This document shows, one piece after another, positions 13,668-21,123 of a stretch of 40,583 nucleotides of DNA. Where the stretch lies: the IMG/VR virus record IMGVR_UViG_3300004463_000109, positions 1 through 40,583 of that record; one strand, 5' to 3'. Under the pieces are notes generated by a model. The model was not told the DNA's origin, made no database searches, and saw only the letters and a program-made list of their open reading frames with translations. The stretch is from a virus. Position numbers and translations under genes: made by a program. Numbering within the stretch: the stretch's first letter is position 1; each line of letters begins with the position of its first letter.

Positions 13668-13915
13668 TAGTATTCTCTCAACTTCTCAAATTCGAAGTCA
13701 GGGTCGTCAGCGTCTTCTGCTGGTGATCCTTCTAGCACTTCACCGCAGTCAGGGTCTGCACAAACATACCCAAGACTTTCGGTTTGATAATGACCGTTGA
13801 ATCCGAGGTGGTCTTCAGTAAATGTTTCTACCTCTCGCTCGTCGTGGGTACAGAAGAACGTATCGCCCTCTAATTCCCATGTACAGTTTGGTGTGATGAC
13901 TACGTTTATGTTCAT
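13667..13915 (-). CDS. Acidic Cys-containing small protein, leaderless start
   Basis: The 82-residue acidic product has NCTW, FFCTHDE and VCADPDCGEVL, which may form one zinc site. The ATG at 13915 lies 6 bases after TATAAT, where transcription should begin, so the mRNA is probably leaderless. It heads the operon that runs through the TrpRS-like gene to NinG. Confidence 0.65.
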   Translation of the reverse strand: MNINVVITPNCTWELEGDTFFCTHDEREVETFTEDHLGFNGHYQTESLGYVCADPDCGEVLEGSPAEDADDPDFEFEKLREY

Positions 13916-13921
13916 GCTCTA

Positions 13922-13950
13922 ATTATATCGCAGGTTCAAGAAATAGTCAA
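13922..13950 (-). promoter_or_regulatory. Promoter of the TrpRS operon (leaderless type)
   Basis: TTGACT (13945-13950), 17 bases, TATAAT (13922-13927), then TAGAGC and the ATG. Predicted +1 is the A of the start codon. The -35 lies inside the end of the upstream gene. Confidence 0.85.
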
Positions 13951-14142
13951 CGGTTTTTTCTTTTTTGTGGTCTTTTTTTCAGGTAATTGTCTGATTACCT
14001 CTTTAGCGATTGTTAAACCACTATAACTACCAAAACGGAACCACTTTACAATTTGTGGGTCCGTATGGTCTATCTCCATTTGTTTTACGTCGATCGTATC
14101 TAGGGCAGCTATAAGGTTTTGTTTATCTTTTGCTGTGATCAC
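13936..14142 (-). CDS. Small basic hypothetical protein, 68 aa, GTG start
   Basis: Start GTG at 14142 has GGGAG about 6 bases upstream. The product is helical with a Lys-rich tail (EKKTTKKKKPLTIS). No recognised family. It has its own promoter 30 bases upstream. Confidence 0.6.
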   Translation of the reverse strand: MITAKDKQNLIAALDTIDVKQMEIDHTDPQIVKWFRFGSYSGLTIAKEVIRQLPEKKTTKKKKPLTIS

Positions 14143-14171
14143 TCGTTGCTCCCGTTTATTAGTCTCTTCTA

Positions 14172-14200
14172 ATTATACAGGAAAATATGGAGTTTGTCTA
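14172..14200 (-). promoter_or_regulatory. Promoter of the 68-aa gene
   Basis: TAGACA (14195-14200), 17 bases, TATAAT (14172-14177) followed by TAGAAG. Confidence 0.8.
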
Positions 14201-14857
14201 GTAGATGTAGAGATAATCGTTTTGATTTACTTCGATTGTGCGTTGTGAGTAGGGTCCAGCAAAGTTCATCTCTGAAATAAGCATACGACCGTTACCGTAG
14301 ACTTCTAGAACGTATGCAACGTGCATACCGACCTTAGTCTGTGCTGCTGCACCTGCTTGTGCCGTGTAGCCTACAGGCCATCCCTGTGCTTGAGCGGTGT
14401 AGAACCACTGGTCTGCGTTACCAAGCATATTAGGGAGTTCAGGCTTCATGTTCTTAACGTGCCATGTACATTGACCAGCATAGTAAGTGTTACCTGCTGA
14501 ATTACCAGCCCAACGAGCGGGTTTGTATGCAGGAGCTGCTGGCTGCACGAATGCTGCTAGACGAGCCTTCTCTTCGGCGTTGATAGCGTCTATACGCTTT
14601 TTCTCAGCGATCTTAGCCTTCAGGTCTTCAATAGCCTTCTTTTCGTCCTCAAGCTGTTTAGCGAGGTCGGTTTTCTTCTGCTCAAGAGCATCGAGCTCCT
14701 TAGCTTCATTCTGAAGCGTTTCTGCCTTCTGTTGCATCTCTTGTGCATGTGTTTGAATTTTAAGTTCGTTCTCGCTAAGTGGGGCAGCAGCCGAGGCTGA
14801 ACCTCCAATAGTTACGGATACGAGTAATGATAGTACTAATAGTTTAATGTATTTCAT
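14198..14857 (-). CDS. CHAP-domain cell-wall hydrolase
   Basis: I choose ATG at 14857 (MKYIKLLVLSLLVSVTIGG), which gives a signal peptide and has GGTGGT upstream; an in-frame start 5 codons earlier overlaps the previous gene. After the signal comes a coiled coil (about 25-95). The C-terminal CHAP domain has GQCTWHVKN (catalytic Cys), GMHVAYVLEV (His) and ISEMNF (Asn). CHAP enzymes cut peptidoglycan peptides as amidases or endopeptidases. It is exported and follows the transglycosylase gene, making a two-enzyme lysis or entry set. The coiled coil resembles that of its neighbour. Confidence 0.85.
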   Translation of the reverse strand: MKYIKLLVLSLLVSVTIGGSASAAAPLSENELKIQTHAQEMQQKAETLQNEAKELDALEQKKTDLAKQLEDEKKAIEDLKAKIAEKKRIDAINAEEKARLAAFVQPAAPAYKPARWAGNSAGNTYYAGQCTWHVKNMKPELPNMLGNADQWFYTAQAQGWPVGYTAQAGAAAQTKVGMHVAYVLEVYGNGRMLISEMNFAGPYSQRTIEVNQNDYLYIY

Positions 14858-14862
14858 AATGT

Positions 14863-15489
14863 TTACCACCAATGATTAGCCACCCAGAACTGGTACGCAC
14901 CAGCCCAAGAGCCATACCTTCCTATGGCGTAGTTAGTGAACCATGCGTTTTGGCAAGCGTAATCATAGCCACAGGGACCAATGACCTTACTTGCAGGACA
15001 TGCCTGACCAATACCGTCACAGCCTGAGCCGTTAGGGTTATGGGTACGACAGCCACTTTCGTGCATGTAAATATAATTTGCGTAAAAGTTGTCTCCACAG
15101 CCAGCTACAGGACCAGTATCAACTGGTACTGAGTATGAGACTGTTTGGGCAACAGGGGCTTTAGCGGCTTCCGCTGCTTTGCGGTCTGCTTCTTTTTTTG
15201 CTTCAATCTTAGCCTTAAGGTCTTCGATGGCTTTCTTTTCAGCGTCCAGCTTCTGCGAAAGTTCGGTCTTCTTGGCCTCTAATTGTTCTAGTTCGGTTGA
15301 AGTAGATGCCAATGCATCTGACTTCTGCTCCACACTTGTGGCGTGCATTTGTATGATCTGCTCATTCTCACTCAGAGGGCGAACCTCAAGTGATTGTGCG
15401 TTAACGGTAGAGCTAAATAAAAAGACACTGGCGAATAATACGCTCAGTGTCGCAAAAGGTAAGCTAGAGATACGTCTTGAACGGCTCAT
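14863..15489 (-). CDS. Secreted lysozyme-like transglycosylase
   Basis: The 208-residue protein has a signal peptide (cut near VNA), a coiled coil (about 35-105) and a C-terminal domain with YIYMHESGCRTHNPNG (likely catalytic Glu in HES), GIGQACPASK and YGSWAGAYQFWVANHWW. This is the pattern of APF/lytic-transglycosylase-like muralytic domains of monoderm bacteria. The coiled coil shares LDAEKKAIEDLKAKI-type sequence with the CHAP protein, so the two arose by duplication or domain exchange. Confidence 0.85.
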   Translation of the reverse strand: MSRSRRISSLPFATLSVLFASVFLFSSTVNAQSLEVRPLSENEQIIQMHATSVEQKSDALASTSTELEQLEAKKTELSQKLDAEKKAIEDLKAKIEAKKEADRKAAEAAKAPVAQTVSYSVPVDTGPVAGCGDNFYANYIYMHESGCRTHNPNGSGCDGIGQACPASKVIGPCGYDYACQNAWFTNYAIGRYGSWAGAYQFWVANHWW

Positions 15490-15490
15490 G

Positions 15491-15778
15491 TTAATTGACT
15501 CCTAAAGCTGCTGCTTCGGCTTCAAGTTTTTGGCGTTCAGAAACAACGTCGTTAACCTGTTGTTCGGTTTTAACGACTTCTTGTTTAGTTTGTTCTTTGA
15601 CTGCTTGTTTAGTCTCTAGTTTTTTTTCTAGTTGTTCACTCTCAGCGTTTAACTTCTGAATAGTGCTTGTTTGCGTATGTAAAGTATCTGTTACTCTCAC
15701 AGCGTCTTGTCCAGCTAATAAGCTGAAGGGTACAATGGTAATCATTGCCAAGACTGTAGTAAATAGTTTGCTACTCAT
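15491..15778 (-). CDS. Membrane-anchored coiled-coil protein in lysis cluster
   Basis: I use ATG at 15778 (MSSKLFTTVLAMITIVPFSLL), giving a signal anchor of about 20 residues followed by a coiled coil (about 30-85, rich in Glu, Lys and Gln). A TTG codon at 15835 would add 19 residues with no hydrophobic character. The product has no enzymatic domain. Its signal/coiled-coil layout matches the N-terminal halves of the two downstream hydrolases, so it may partner with them. Confidence 0.65.
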   Translation of the reverse strand: MSSKLFTTVLAMITIVPFSLLAGQDAVRVTDTLHTQTSTIQKLNAESEQLEKKLETKQAVKEQTKQEVVKTEQQVNDVVSERQKLEAEAAALGVN

Positions 15779-15835
15779 AGGCCAGTTGTCTTTCCCTCGA
15801 AAACGGGGGTGAGTGGACAACCATTGGTTCTCCAA

Positions 15836-16207
15836 TTATTTATATAGTTTATAGAATGCTTTGATTAAGATGATTGCTGCAAATAGAACTTGGGGGACTA
15901 ATGCGACAACCATTGCTGAACCGTCTACAAAGAGTACGGTCATGTACGTGCTGTATGCGATACTCACAACCACAAACAACAGTCCTATACCGATTATACC
16001 ACGTTTCTTCTGTTCTCGTGCTAATTTCTGGTCACTTTTTGTGATTTTTTTCGCTTTTTTACTCTTAAATCCGAGGCGTTTCAACATGTTGTCGAACCAA
16101 CCACGAACGGCAGCTACTACGTTGTCAATGCGATTTTTCAAAGTCGGCTTTGCTGGGGCTTTCTTTTTAGTCACACTTGTTGAAGTTGTCTTAGTTGTTT
16201 TACTCAC
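15836..16207 (-). CDS. Two-TM basic protein, holin candidate
   Basis: Start GTG at 16207 has AAGGAG 6 bases upstream; upstream in-frame sequence overlaps the promoter. The 123-residue protein has a Lys/Thr-rich N-terminal half (to about residue 70) and two hydrophobic spans (IIGIGLLFVVVSIAY and VVALVPQVLFAAIILI). Position at the head of the lysis genes and two membrane spans fit a holin, but holins share little sequence, so this is inference. Confidence 0.55.
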   Translation of the reverse strand: MSKTTKTTSTSVTKKKAPAKPTLKNRIDNVVAAVRGWFDNMLKRLGFKSKKAKKITKSDQKLAREQKKRGIIGIGLLFVVVSIAYSTYMTVLFVDGSAMVVALVPQVLFAAIILIKAFYKLYK

Positions 16208-16238
16208 TTGTACTCCTTTGTGATTATTACACTTTCTA

Positions 16239-16267
16239 ATTTTACAGTACCTTGCTTTAAATGTCAA
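16239..16267 (-). promoter_or_regulatory. Promoter of the lysis genes
   Basis: TTGACA (16262-16267), 17 bases, TAAAAT (16239-16244) then TAGAAAG. It overlaps the divergent promoter of the plus-strand HNH gene. Confidence 0.85.
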
Positions 16268-16278
16268 TAGAATATAAT
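16252..16278 (+). promoter_or_regulatory. Divergent promoter of the HNH gene
   Basis: TATAAT (16273-16278) stands 6 bases before ATG at 16285. TTGCTT (16252-16257) is a poor -35 at 15-base spacing. The -10 match and the spacing fit the leaderless pattern used elsewhere. Confidence 0.55.
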
Positions 16279-16284
16279 AAGAAT

Positions 16285-16605
16285 ATGTATGTTAGAAGAG
16301 GTGGCAAGCTAATTAAAGTCACTAAAAAATCGATCGGGGCAGTTTCCCCATCACTACTGAAAACAAAACGAGAAGCATTTGAACGCAAGAAAAAGACCGC
16401 TGCATTCAAGAGATGGCGATCATATCAGTACAAAGTGATACAAAAAGGCCTCTGCTTTTATTGCAAGAGGCCGATTAGGGGTGTATGGGTAACGGATCAC
16501 GTTATACCGTTATTTAGAGGGGGTACGTCTGCCTACCGGAATTTGGTTGTCTGTTGTTGGAGGTGTAATGATAGGAAGGGGATTAGGCTTCTTGGTGAGA
16601 AATAA
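16285..16605 (+). CDS. HNH endonuclease, lone plus-strand gene
   Basis: The preferred start is ATG at 16285, 6 bases after TATAAT; an in-frame ATG at 16261 lies upstream of that -10. The 106-residue product is basic, with CFYCKRP, VTDHVIPLFRGG (His motif) and NLVVCCWRCNDRKG, a complete HNH site. As the only plus-strand gene in a long minus-strand region it looks like an inserted homing-type nuclease. Its last 96 bases overlap the convergent DUF1360 gene. Confidence 0.8.
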   Translation: MYVRRGGKLIKVTKKSIGAVSPSLLKTKREAFERKKKTAAFKRWRSYQYKVIQKGLCFYCKRPIRGVWVTDHVIPLFRGGTSAYRNLVVCCWRCNDRKGIRLLGEK

Positions 16606-16878
16606 ATCGATCAATGTTGCGACTGCCGAAAACGCAAAAGCATAAGCAAACCATTCTATAAAGCCATCTGCCACGCTCAGAGCCGCTATAAGGCCGATCC
16701 AGAACGAAAGACACCGAACACACGACACAAGGTCGAAAAGCCCGCCAGAACGCTTCTGGTGAGCTCCTAGGCGTGCTCTAAGTCTAGCGAATACGTCAAG
16801 TGGACCTTTTTCCTTGACAATTGCATAAGAAAGTCGCCAAATTGCTAGTGAGGCGACTATAAAAGTAAATGGGGTCAT
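16510..16878 (-). CDS. DUF1360-like membrane protein
   Basis: The 122-residue protein has membrane spans near the N-terminus (FIVASLAIWRLSYAI) and the middle (LSFWIGLIAALSVADG, FAYAFAFSAVATLI), and the DUF1360 pattern GPLDVFARLRARLG plus LVSCVRCLSFW. The family occurs in Bacillus and phage genomes with no settled function. It sits near the lysis genes. Confidence 0.75.
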   Translation of the reverse strand: MTPFTFIVASLAIWRLSYAIVKEKGPLDVFARLRARLGAHQKRSGGLFDLVSCVRCLSFWIGLIAALSVADGFIEWFAYAFAFSAVATLIDLFLTKKPNPLPIITPPTTDNQIPVGRRTPSK

Positions 16879-17105
16879 CGTTTCGGTGCTTTTAGATAAT
16901 CTGGGTCGTCAGCAGCGATAACCGCCAATCGGACGAGTAGATATAGTACCTGCCAAATAATATAGGCGATAAGAGCGATATTCCATACCCAGCCCTCGGT
17001 GAGCTGGAACATGACGATGGCAAACATGATGTGAAGTACGGTGAACTCAGCGTCAATCCAGTACTTCAGCTTATCTAACTCAGCTAACTTGGGTTTCATC
17101 TTCAA
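16875..17105 (-). CDS. Small membrane protein, 76 aa
   Basis: Two hydrophobic segments (FTVLHIMFAIVMF and IALIAYIIWQVLYLLV) flanked by charged ends. Overlaps neighbours by 4 and 26 bases. Function unknown. Confidence 0.65.
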   Translation of the reverse strand: MKMKPKLAELDKLKYWIDAEFTVLHIMFAIVMFQLTEGWVWNIALIAYIIWQVLYLLVRLAVIAADDPDYLKAPKR

Positions 17106-17499
17106 CCCCTACTTCTTCCATTTCAATCTCGGCATCTTCGTCGTATTCAGGATCATTCAATTGATCTAGACGAGCCTTGTGCTGTTCTACCTTATTTTCA
17201 TAAGTATTGATGCGTGACTGGTGGAAGGTCTTTTCGACTTCTTTACGGTTAATACTTGATTCTGCTTCTTTCAGAGAACCTTCCAGGTCTTTGAGGTTAT
17301 CAAAGATAAACGTAATAGGCTGCACACCTTTAGCTGGTGAGCTAATCATTGCAGCATACTTAACGGTCTCTGGCTCTAGGTTTGATACGGTGAACTGTAC
17401 GGTGTAATCTAGCGTGTTGTCTTTAAGAGACTTGCGGATCACTCGTCTTATTAGCTTCTCTAGCCTTAAAAGATCGCTCTTTGTTTGATTCTGTGACAT
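17080..17499 (-). CDS. Hypothetical protein with coiled coil, 139 aa
   Basis: A basic N-terminal helix, a beta-rich centre and a coiled-coil-like C-terminal half (about 80-120) ending in a strongly acidic tail. No recognised family. Its start overlaps the upstream gene by 77 bases, which is unusually long; both frames look coding because both have their own start signals. Confidence 0.6.
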   Translation of the reverse strand: MSQNQTKSDLLRLEKLIRRVIRKSLKDNTLDYTVQFTVSNLEPETVKYAAMISSPAKGVQPITFIFDNLKDLEGSLKEAESSINRKEVEKTFHQSRINTYENKVEQHKARLDQLNDPEYDEDAEIEMEEVGVEDETQVS

Positions 17500-17665
17500 T
17501 CTTGCTCCTCAATTTCTTATATTTGTGTGATGCTTTAGTTAATATGTTTGATGGGACAACCACATAGTCTACGATATTGTATCGAGGCTTGAGTGGCTTC
17601 CTGCGACGTTCAGCCCTTGTAGGCTTATAGTCTTTGTCTAGTTTTGCTAATTCTTCTGGAACCAT
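17423..17665 (-). CDS. Small basic protein, 80 aa, leaderless start
   Basis: The product is very basic (TRAERRRKPLKPRYN) and could bind nucleic acid. The ATG at 17665 lies 6 bases after TATAAT, so the mRNA is probably leaderless. The last 77 bases overlap the following gene in another frame. Confidence 0.55.
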   Translation of the reverse strand: MVPEELAKLDKDYKPTRAERRRKPLKPRYNIVDYVVVPSNILTKASHKYKKLRSKNVTESNKERSFKAREANKTSDPQVS

Positions 17666-17671
17666 ATTATA

Positions 17672-17700
17672 ATTATACTCCTAAAAACTAGGTTTGTCTA
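17672..17700 (-). promoter_or_regulatory. Leaderless-type promoter before the 80-aa gene
   Basis: TAGACA (17695-17700), 17 bases, TATAAT (17672-17677), then TATAAT again overlapping the ATG at 17665. Confidence 0.8.
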
Positions 17701-18172
17701 GTCTTTTTTCTTCTAATTTTATTTTTATTAGTTTTAGGGCACCAGCACTGTTCACCACAGTGGCATCAGCTTTGATGTTATTGACTCTGGTTTGGATTGA
17801 TTTGATCTGGCGTTCACTCTGTATAGTGCCACGCTTTGTTCTACCTTCTGCCCCATTGCCATCAATCTTAATGATATACGGCGAAAACATTTCAATGAAT
17901 TTCTTATTCATGAATCGATCGCCTTCACAGACGATGTTATAGCCCATTGCCTCTTTCATGCTCTTAAGCAGGTCGAAGTCCCGTGAGACGTTCATAGCAA
18001 GCTTATCGCTGCCCTCAAAGACTGAGCCATCATATACGCCGAGATACAGCGTACCAGCCTGTTCTAAGCCCCTCACGAGTCCTGCTGCGAATGGGGTAGT
18101 CTTACCACCTATAAGCTGATTCATAACCCATGTCTTGCCAGTGCCAGTGGCACCAATCAAGAGGATGGTCAT
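17681..18172 (-). CDS. P-loop kinase-like protein
   Basis: The 163-residue protein begins MTILLIGATGTGKTWVMNQL, with Walker A GATGTGKT (7-14). Further signals are VYDGSVFEGSDKLAMNVSRD and YNIVCEGDRFMN, as in small phage nucleotide or nucleobase kinases. It overlaps the TET/JBP-like gene by 4 bases. Phage DNA hypermodification clusters often pair a P-loop kinase with a ParB-like protein, so phosphorylation of a modified base is a reasonable guess; deoxynucleotide kinase activity is the alternative. Confidence 0.65.
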   Translation of the reverse strand: MTILLIGATGTGKTWVMNQLIGGKTTPFAAGLVRGLEQAGTLYLGVYDGSVFEGSDKLAMNVSRDFDLLKSMKEAMGYNIVCEGDRFMNKKFIEMFSPYIIKIDGNGAEGRTKRGTIQSERQIKSIQTRVNNIKADATVVNSAGALKLIKIKLEEKRLDKPSF

Positions 18173-19011
18173 TTTTGTTCTGCCTGTATTCTTGCCAACA
18201 GTTTAGCGAGTTTCTTGTCTTCGCTTTTCTTGGCGTTCTCTACTTCGGCTGCGGTTTCAAGACAGCTCCACATCTGTACGAGAGAGTAGAACACAATCGT
18301 GAATCGGAATGATTCTTTTTTACTGCCGATGATAGGGGTAACACCGTGCACGAATCGCTGACCGTCGAACATTGTCAATGAACCGTTAGAAATCTTTAGG
18401 TTGACTTTTAGTTCAGGAATATGTAGGTAGCCACCTTTAACGTCTTTCTTCAGGCCAAGCATGATCGAGAATACGTTTTTAAAGTTACCAGTGTCTAGGT
18501 GGTACTTCAGTGGATTGTTCTTGTTGATGATACCAGATGTGAAGTTTGTCTCAGGCATCAAGTATTCGCCACGGACTTTCTGAGCCATAGTGGAGTGATT
18601 CTGGTAACGGTCTGGTGCATACTTAGAATAAAGCTCTTCTGCAATGTGGGCTACATGGAATAGGTCGTCTTCAATATTCTTATGCTTATTACCGAATGTT
18701 GTCTTAGCACATGTCTTCTTACCAGAAAGACCCATCATGCGTGGGCGATAACCAATCGTTTCACTCTGGGTGATGAGACCATTAGTTCGCTCGTCTTTAG
18801 GGAACCGAACCTTACTTAAAGAATCGATCATACCCTCGGTGTTAACTTCGTCCTCGGTATCTCTATAAATAACCAAGACCTCATTAGTAGCCTTGTCGAT
18901 GATGATTGTATCTTCGTCGATTACTGGGTCGCTGTTTGGCTTTGCTTTACCCGATAGCCATTCTTTATTATTTATTTTATTCTGTACGAGATCAACGTAT
19001 AGCTTCTTCAT
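18169..19011 (-). CDS. TET/JBP-like 2-oxoglutarate/Fe(II) dioxygenase
   Basis: The 280-residue protein carries the iron triad His171 and Asp173 in YHLDTGN and His222 in RFVHGVTP, with Arg236 in SFRFTIVFY as the likely 2-oxoglutarate ligand. Between them GGYLHIPELKVNL and GSLTMFDGQ follow the TET/JBP consensus. These enzymes oxidise 5-methylpyrimidines in DNA. With a ParB-like protein before it and a P-loop protein after it, it resembles phage DNA hypermodification cassettes. No cytosine methyltransferase or thymidylate hydroxymethylase is visible here, so the substrate base is unknown. Confidence 0.75.
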   Translation of the reverse strand: MKKLYVDLVQNKINNKEWLSGKAKPNSDPVIDEDTIIIDKATNEVLVIYRDTEDEVNTEGMIDSLSKVRFPKDERTNGLITQSETIGYRPRMMGLSGKKTCAKTTFGNKHKNIEDDLFHVAHIAEELYSKYAPDRYQNHSTMAQKVRGEYLMPETNFTSGIINKNNPLKYHLDTGNFKNVFSIMLGLKKDVKGGYLHIPELKVNLKISNGSLTMFDGQRFVHGVTPIIGSKKESFRFTIVFYSLVQMWSCLETAAEVENAKKSEDKKLAKLLARIQAEQK

Positions 19012-19642
19012 ACTGCTCCTTCACGGCTGTTACTATGGCATCTGTTAAATTGTCTGTGCCGTACAACTCTTTAAAGTAGTTGGCATAAGTCATAAACTCT
19101 ACAAATGATGCCTTGTCGAACGTCAATGAGATAGATAAGCTATCTCGTAGTTCTTCATTTTTGAGAGATGTTCCTGGGGTCTGTCTTGCTTCGCCCTTGT
19201 CTTCAAGGTCTCTTAGCTCTGTACCGATTTCCATCAGTGGCATAGCGTCGAAGCTGGTAGCCTCAAGTACCTCAAACTCAGGGAGCTCGAATGTCTTAAT
19301 GAACTCGTCGATACCCTCTTGGGTGATCGTGTTGTACTGTGAGGTGATTTCAAGCAAACGCTGCATGGCTTGCTTGCGGTCTTTTGCCTTAATGATGAGA
19401 TAAGGGATTGGTTCTAGCCAGCCCTCGGTCGTCAAGACTTGTCGCCTAGCGTGACCGTCAAGCAGCCACTTAGTGCCTTCGTCATCAACCCAAACGTATA
19501 CTGGTACGTCGAAGCCATTCTTTTCTATGTTGCCTTTTAACTTGGCATAGTTTTCGTCAGATAGAAACTTCAGGTCGCCTTGGCTTGCCTGTAGTTCGGT
19601 CATCGACGCTGTTGGTAATTTGTTTGGATTGTGAACTTTCAT
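18992..19642 (-). CDS. ParB/Srx-like nuclease-domain protein
   Basis: The 216-residue protein has an N-terminal ParB-like fold: LKGNIEKNGFDVPVYVW then WLLDGHARRQVL (GHARR at about 63-67), as in ParB/sulfiredoxin-fold proteins. The rest is helical. Such phage proteins accompany DNA base-modification genes. It overlaps the oxygenase gene by 20 bases and the CCA-enzyme gene by 4. Confidence 0.75.
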   Translation of the reverse strand: MKVHNPNKLPTASMTELQASQGDLKFLSDENYAKLKGNIEKNGFDVPVYVWVDDEGTKWLLDGHARRQVLTTEGWLEPIPYLIIKAKDRKQAMQRLLEITSQYNTITQEGIDEFIKTFELPEFEVLEATSFDAMPLMEIGTELRDLEDKGEARQTPGTSLKNEELRDSLSISLTFDKASFVEFMTYANYFKELYGTDNLTDAIVTAVKEQYEEAIR

Positions 19643-20583
19643 TTTTTCTTTCCTATTATTACTTCTGTACGGTCGTTACTAAACTTGAGTCTCAAGCAAA
19701 TACCCGTATTTATGTAGCGGGCAATTTGTTTGTTGTCCTCTGTATATTGTAGCAGATTCTTCCATGCGAGGTCTGCATCTTCGCCGAGTGTTGGGTTTTC
19801 ACGTGTAATCCGATTCAGGTCAACAATCTCAGGTAGAATGCTGTATAGGAGGTTCATTTGGAACATCTCGGTCAGACCTCGGTCGTAGTGCTCTGATGTG
19901 AGCAGTTTATCTATCTCGGTTACCCAACGCTCAACAGAAACGTTGTAGATACGGTCTGAGAGCTGTCGAGCCTTACCGATGAAGTTAGGATCGATCATAA
20001 AGCCATAACGTGCAGCGAAACGTGCAGCACGAAGCATACGAAGGGGGTCTTCGATGATACGGTCTTTTGGCATACCGACAGTTTTAATCAGCTTACCGTA
20101 GATGTCAAGCTTACCGCCGTAAGGGTCGTAGATAGTACCATCTGAACGAAGTACCATAGCGTTCATCGTGAAGTCACGACGAGCCAAATCCTCATCAAGA
20201 GATGGAACGAATTGAACTTCTGGTTTGCGAGACTTACCAGTATAGACCTCAGAACGGAACGTTGTAACTTCTACGTATTCAAATGTAGTACCATTAGGGT
20301 TTGTCCATACATTAACTACACCAGCATTAGGGTCTGATGTTATACCCTTTGGCATAGGAACCTTGAACCCAATAGTACCAAATTTCTCGCCGATAGTGTA
20401 AACACGACGGCCAGCAGCCTTAACCTTCTCGATCATCTCGGTAGGTAGCATCGAAGTAGTAAAGTCGTAGTCTTTAGGGGTGTTGCCCATAACGAGGTCA
20501 CGAACGGAACCACCAACAAGATACACCTCGTCTGTGCCGAGAATTTTCTGAACTTCTTTCTGAATGTATAGTGCTTTGTCCAT
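19639..20583 (-). CDS. cca: CCA-adding tRNA nucleotidyltransferase
   Basis: The 314-residue class II nucleotidyltransferase has GGSVRD (24-29), KDYDF with the two catalytic Asp (38 and 40), RRDFTMNAMV, and EDPLRMLRAARFAARYGF. It adds or repairs the 3' CCA of tRNAs. It is shorter than the usual 400 or so residues, missing part of the helical tail. In this phage it fits the tRNA-maintenance theme (tmRNA, RNA ligase, kinase, permuted tRNA-like RNAs). Element 4 of the array lacks an encoded CCA but has a closed acceptor, so it is an unlikely substrate. Confidence 0.9.
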   Translation of the reverse strand: MDKALYIQKEVQKILGTDEVYLVGGSVRDLVMGNTPKDYDFTTSMLPTEMIEKVKAAGRRVYTIGEKFGTIGFKVPMPKGITSDPNAGVVNVWTNPNGTTFEYVEVTTFRSEVYTGKSRKPEVQFVPSLDEDLARRDFTMNAMVLRSDGTIYDPYGGKLDIYGKLIKTVGMPKDRIIEDPLRMLRAARFAARYGFMIDPNFIGKARQLSDRIYNVSVERWVTEIDKLLTSEHYDRGLTEMFQMNLLYSILPEIVDLNRITRENPTLGEDADLAWKNLLQYTEDNKQIARYINTGICLRLKFSNDRTEVIIGKKK

Positions 20584-20840
20584 TATTTTACTACTTCCTT
20601 ATCTAGCGGTTGCATACAACGCTGGCAACTGAATGCTTCAAATGCACATCCCTTGCAAAAGTTTGGTGTTCCAGTATTTGCGTAACTGATTGTACGTTTA
20701 CAGCGTTGGCATTCAAAATCTGTGAACGCTTGCCCCGACATACGACCTGCCATCTTATATGTGCAGTCGTTACAGAGTAGGTCGCCGAAACGAACTCGCC
20801 TAAGTACTTCTAATTGTTCGTCTGATAAATATCCACTCAT
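20583..20840 (-). CDS. Zinc-ribbon protein, 85 aa
   Basis: Four Cys pairs (CNDC, CQRC, CKGC, CQRC) suggest two zinc ribbons. Function unknown. Starts 4 bases inside the upstream gene and ends one base into the CCA-enzyme start. Confidence 0.65.
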   Translation of the reverse strand: MSGYLSDEQLEVLRRVRFGDLLCNDCTYKMAGRMSGQAFTDFECQRCKRTISYANTGTPNFCKGCAFEAFSCQRCMQPLDKEVVK

Positions 20841-21028
20841 GATACTACTTCTTTCTGCAATATATCTGCTAATGCTAAGTATAACTCTTCTGCCTGTGTT
20901 TTGTCAAGCGTAATATCGTTATGCCAGATGTCTTTACCTAATATCTTGACCTGTACTGTCTTAAGATTGTGTAGAGGCCAAGTTCTTTTGACAGTGATTT
21001 CGATTTCTTCTTTGGTGGCTTTACCCAT
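20837..21028 (-). CDS. Small hypothetical protein, 63 aa
   Basis: Begins MGKATKEEIEITVKRTWPLH. Overlaps the next upstream small gene by 91 bases in another frame. It has a plausible start and is coupled to the zinc-ribbon gene by ATGA. Confidence 0.5.
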   Translation of the reverse strand: MGKATKEEIEITVKRTWPLHNLKTVQVKILGKDIWHNDITLDKTQAEELYLALADILQKEVVS

Positions 21029-21123
21029 ATGAATTGTCCGTCAAAAACGTAGATGTTACCATTTCTAGTATCGAGAGCTACGTTCCCGATCATTTTCCTT
21101 GTATAGTTATTTAATAAGCTCAC
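20938..21123 (-). CDS. Small hypothetical protein, 61 aa, GTG start
   Basis: GTG at 21123 overlaps the previous stop (GTGA); ATG 10 codons later with AAGGAAA is an alternative start. The sequence DTRNGNIYVFDGQFIWV looks coding. The long overlap with the following gene leaves some doubt that both are real. Confidence 0.45.
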   Translation of the reverse strand: MSLLNNYTRKMIGNVALDTRNGNIYVFDGQFIWVKPPKKKSKSLSKELGLYTILRQYRSRY

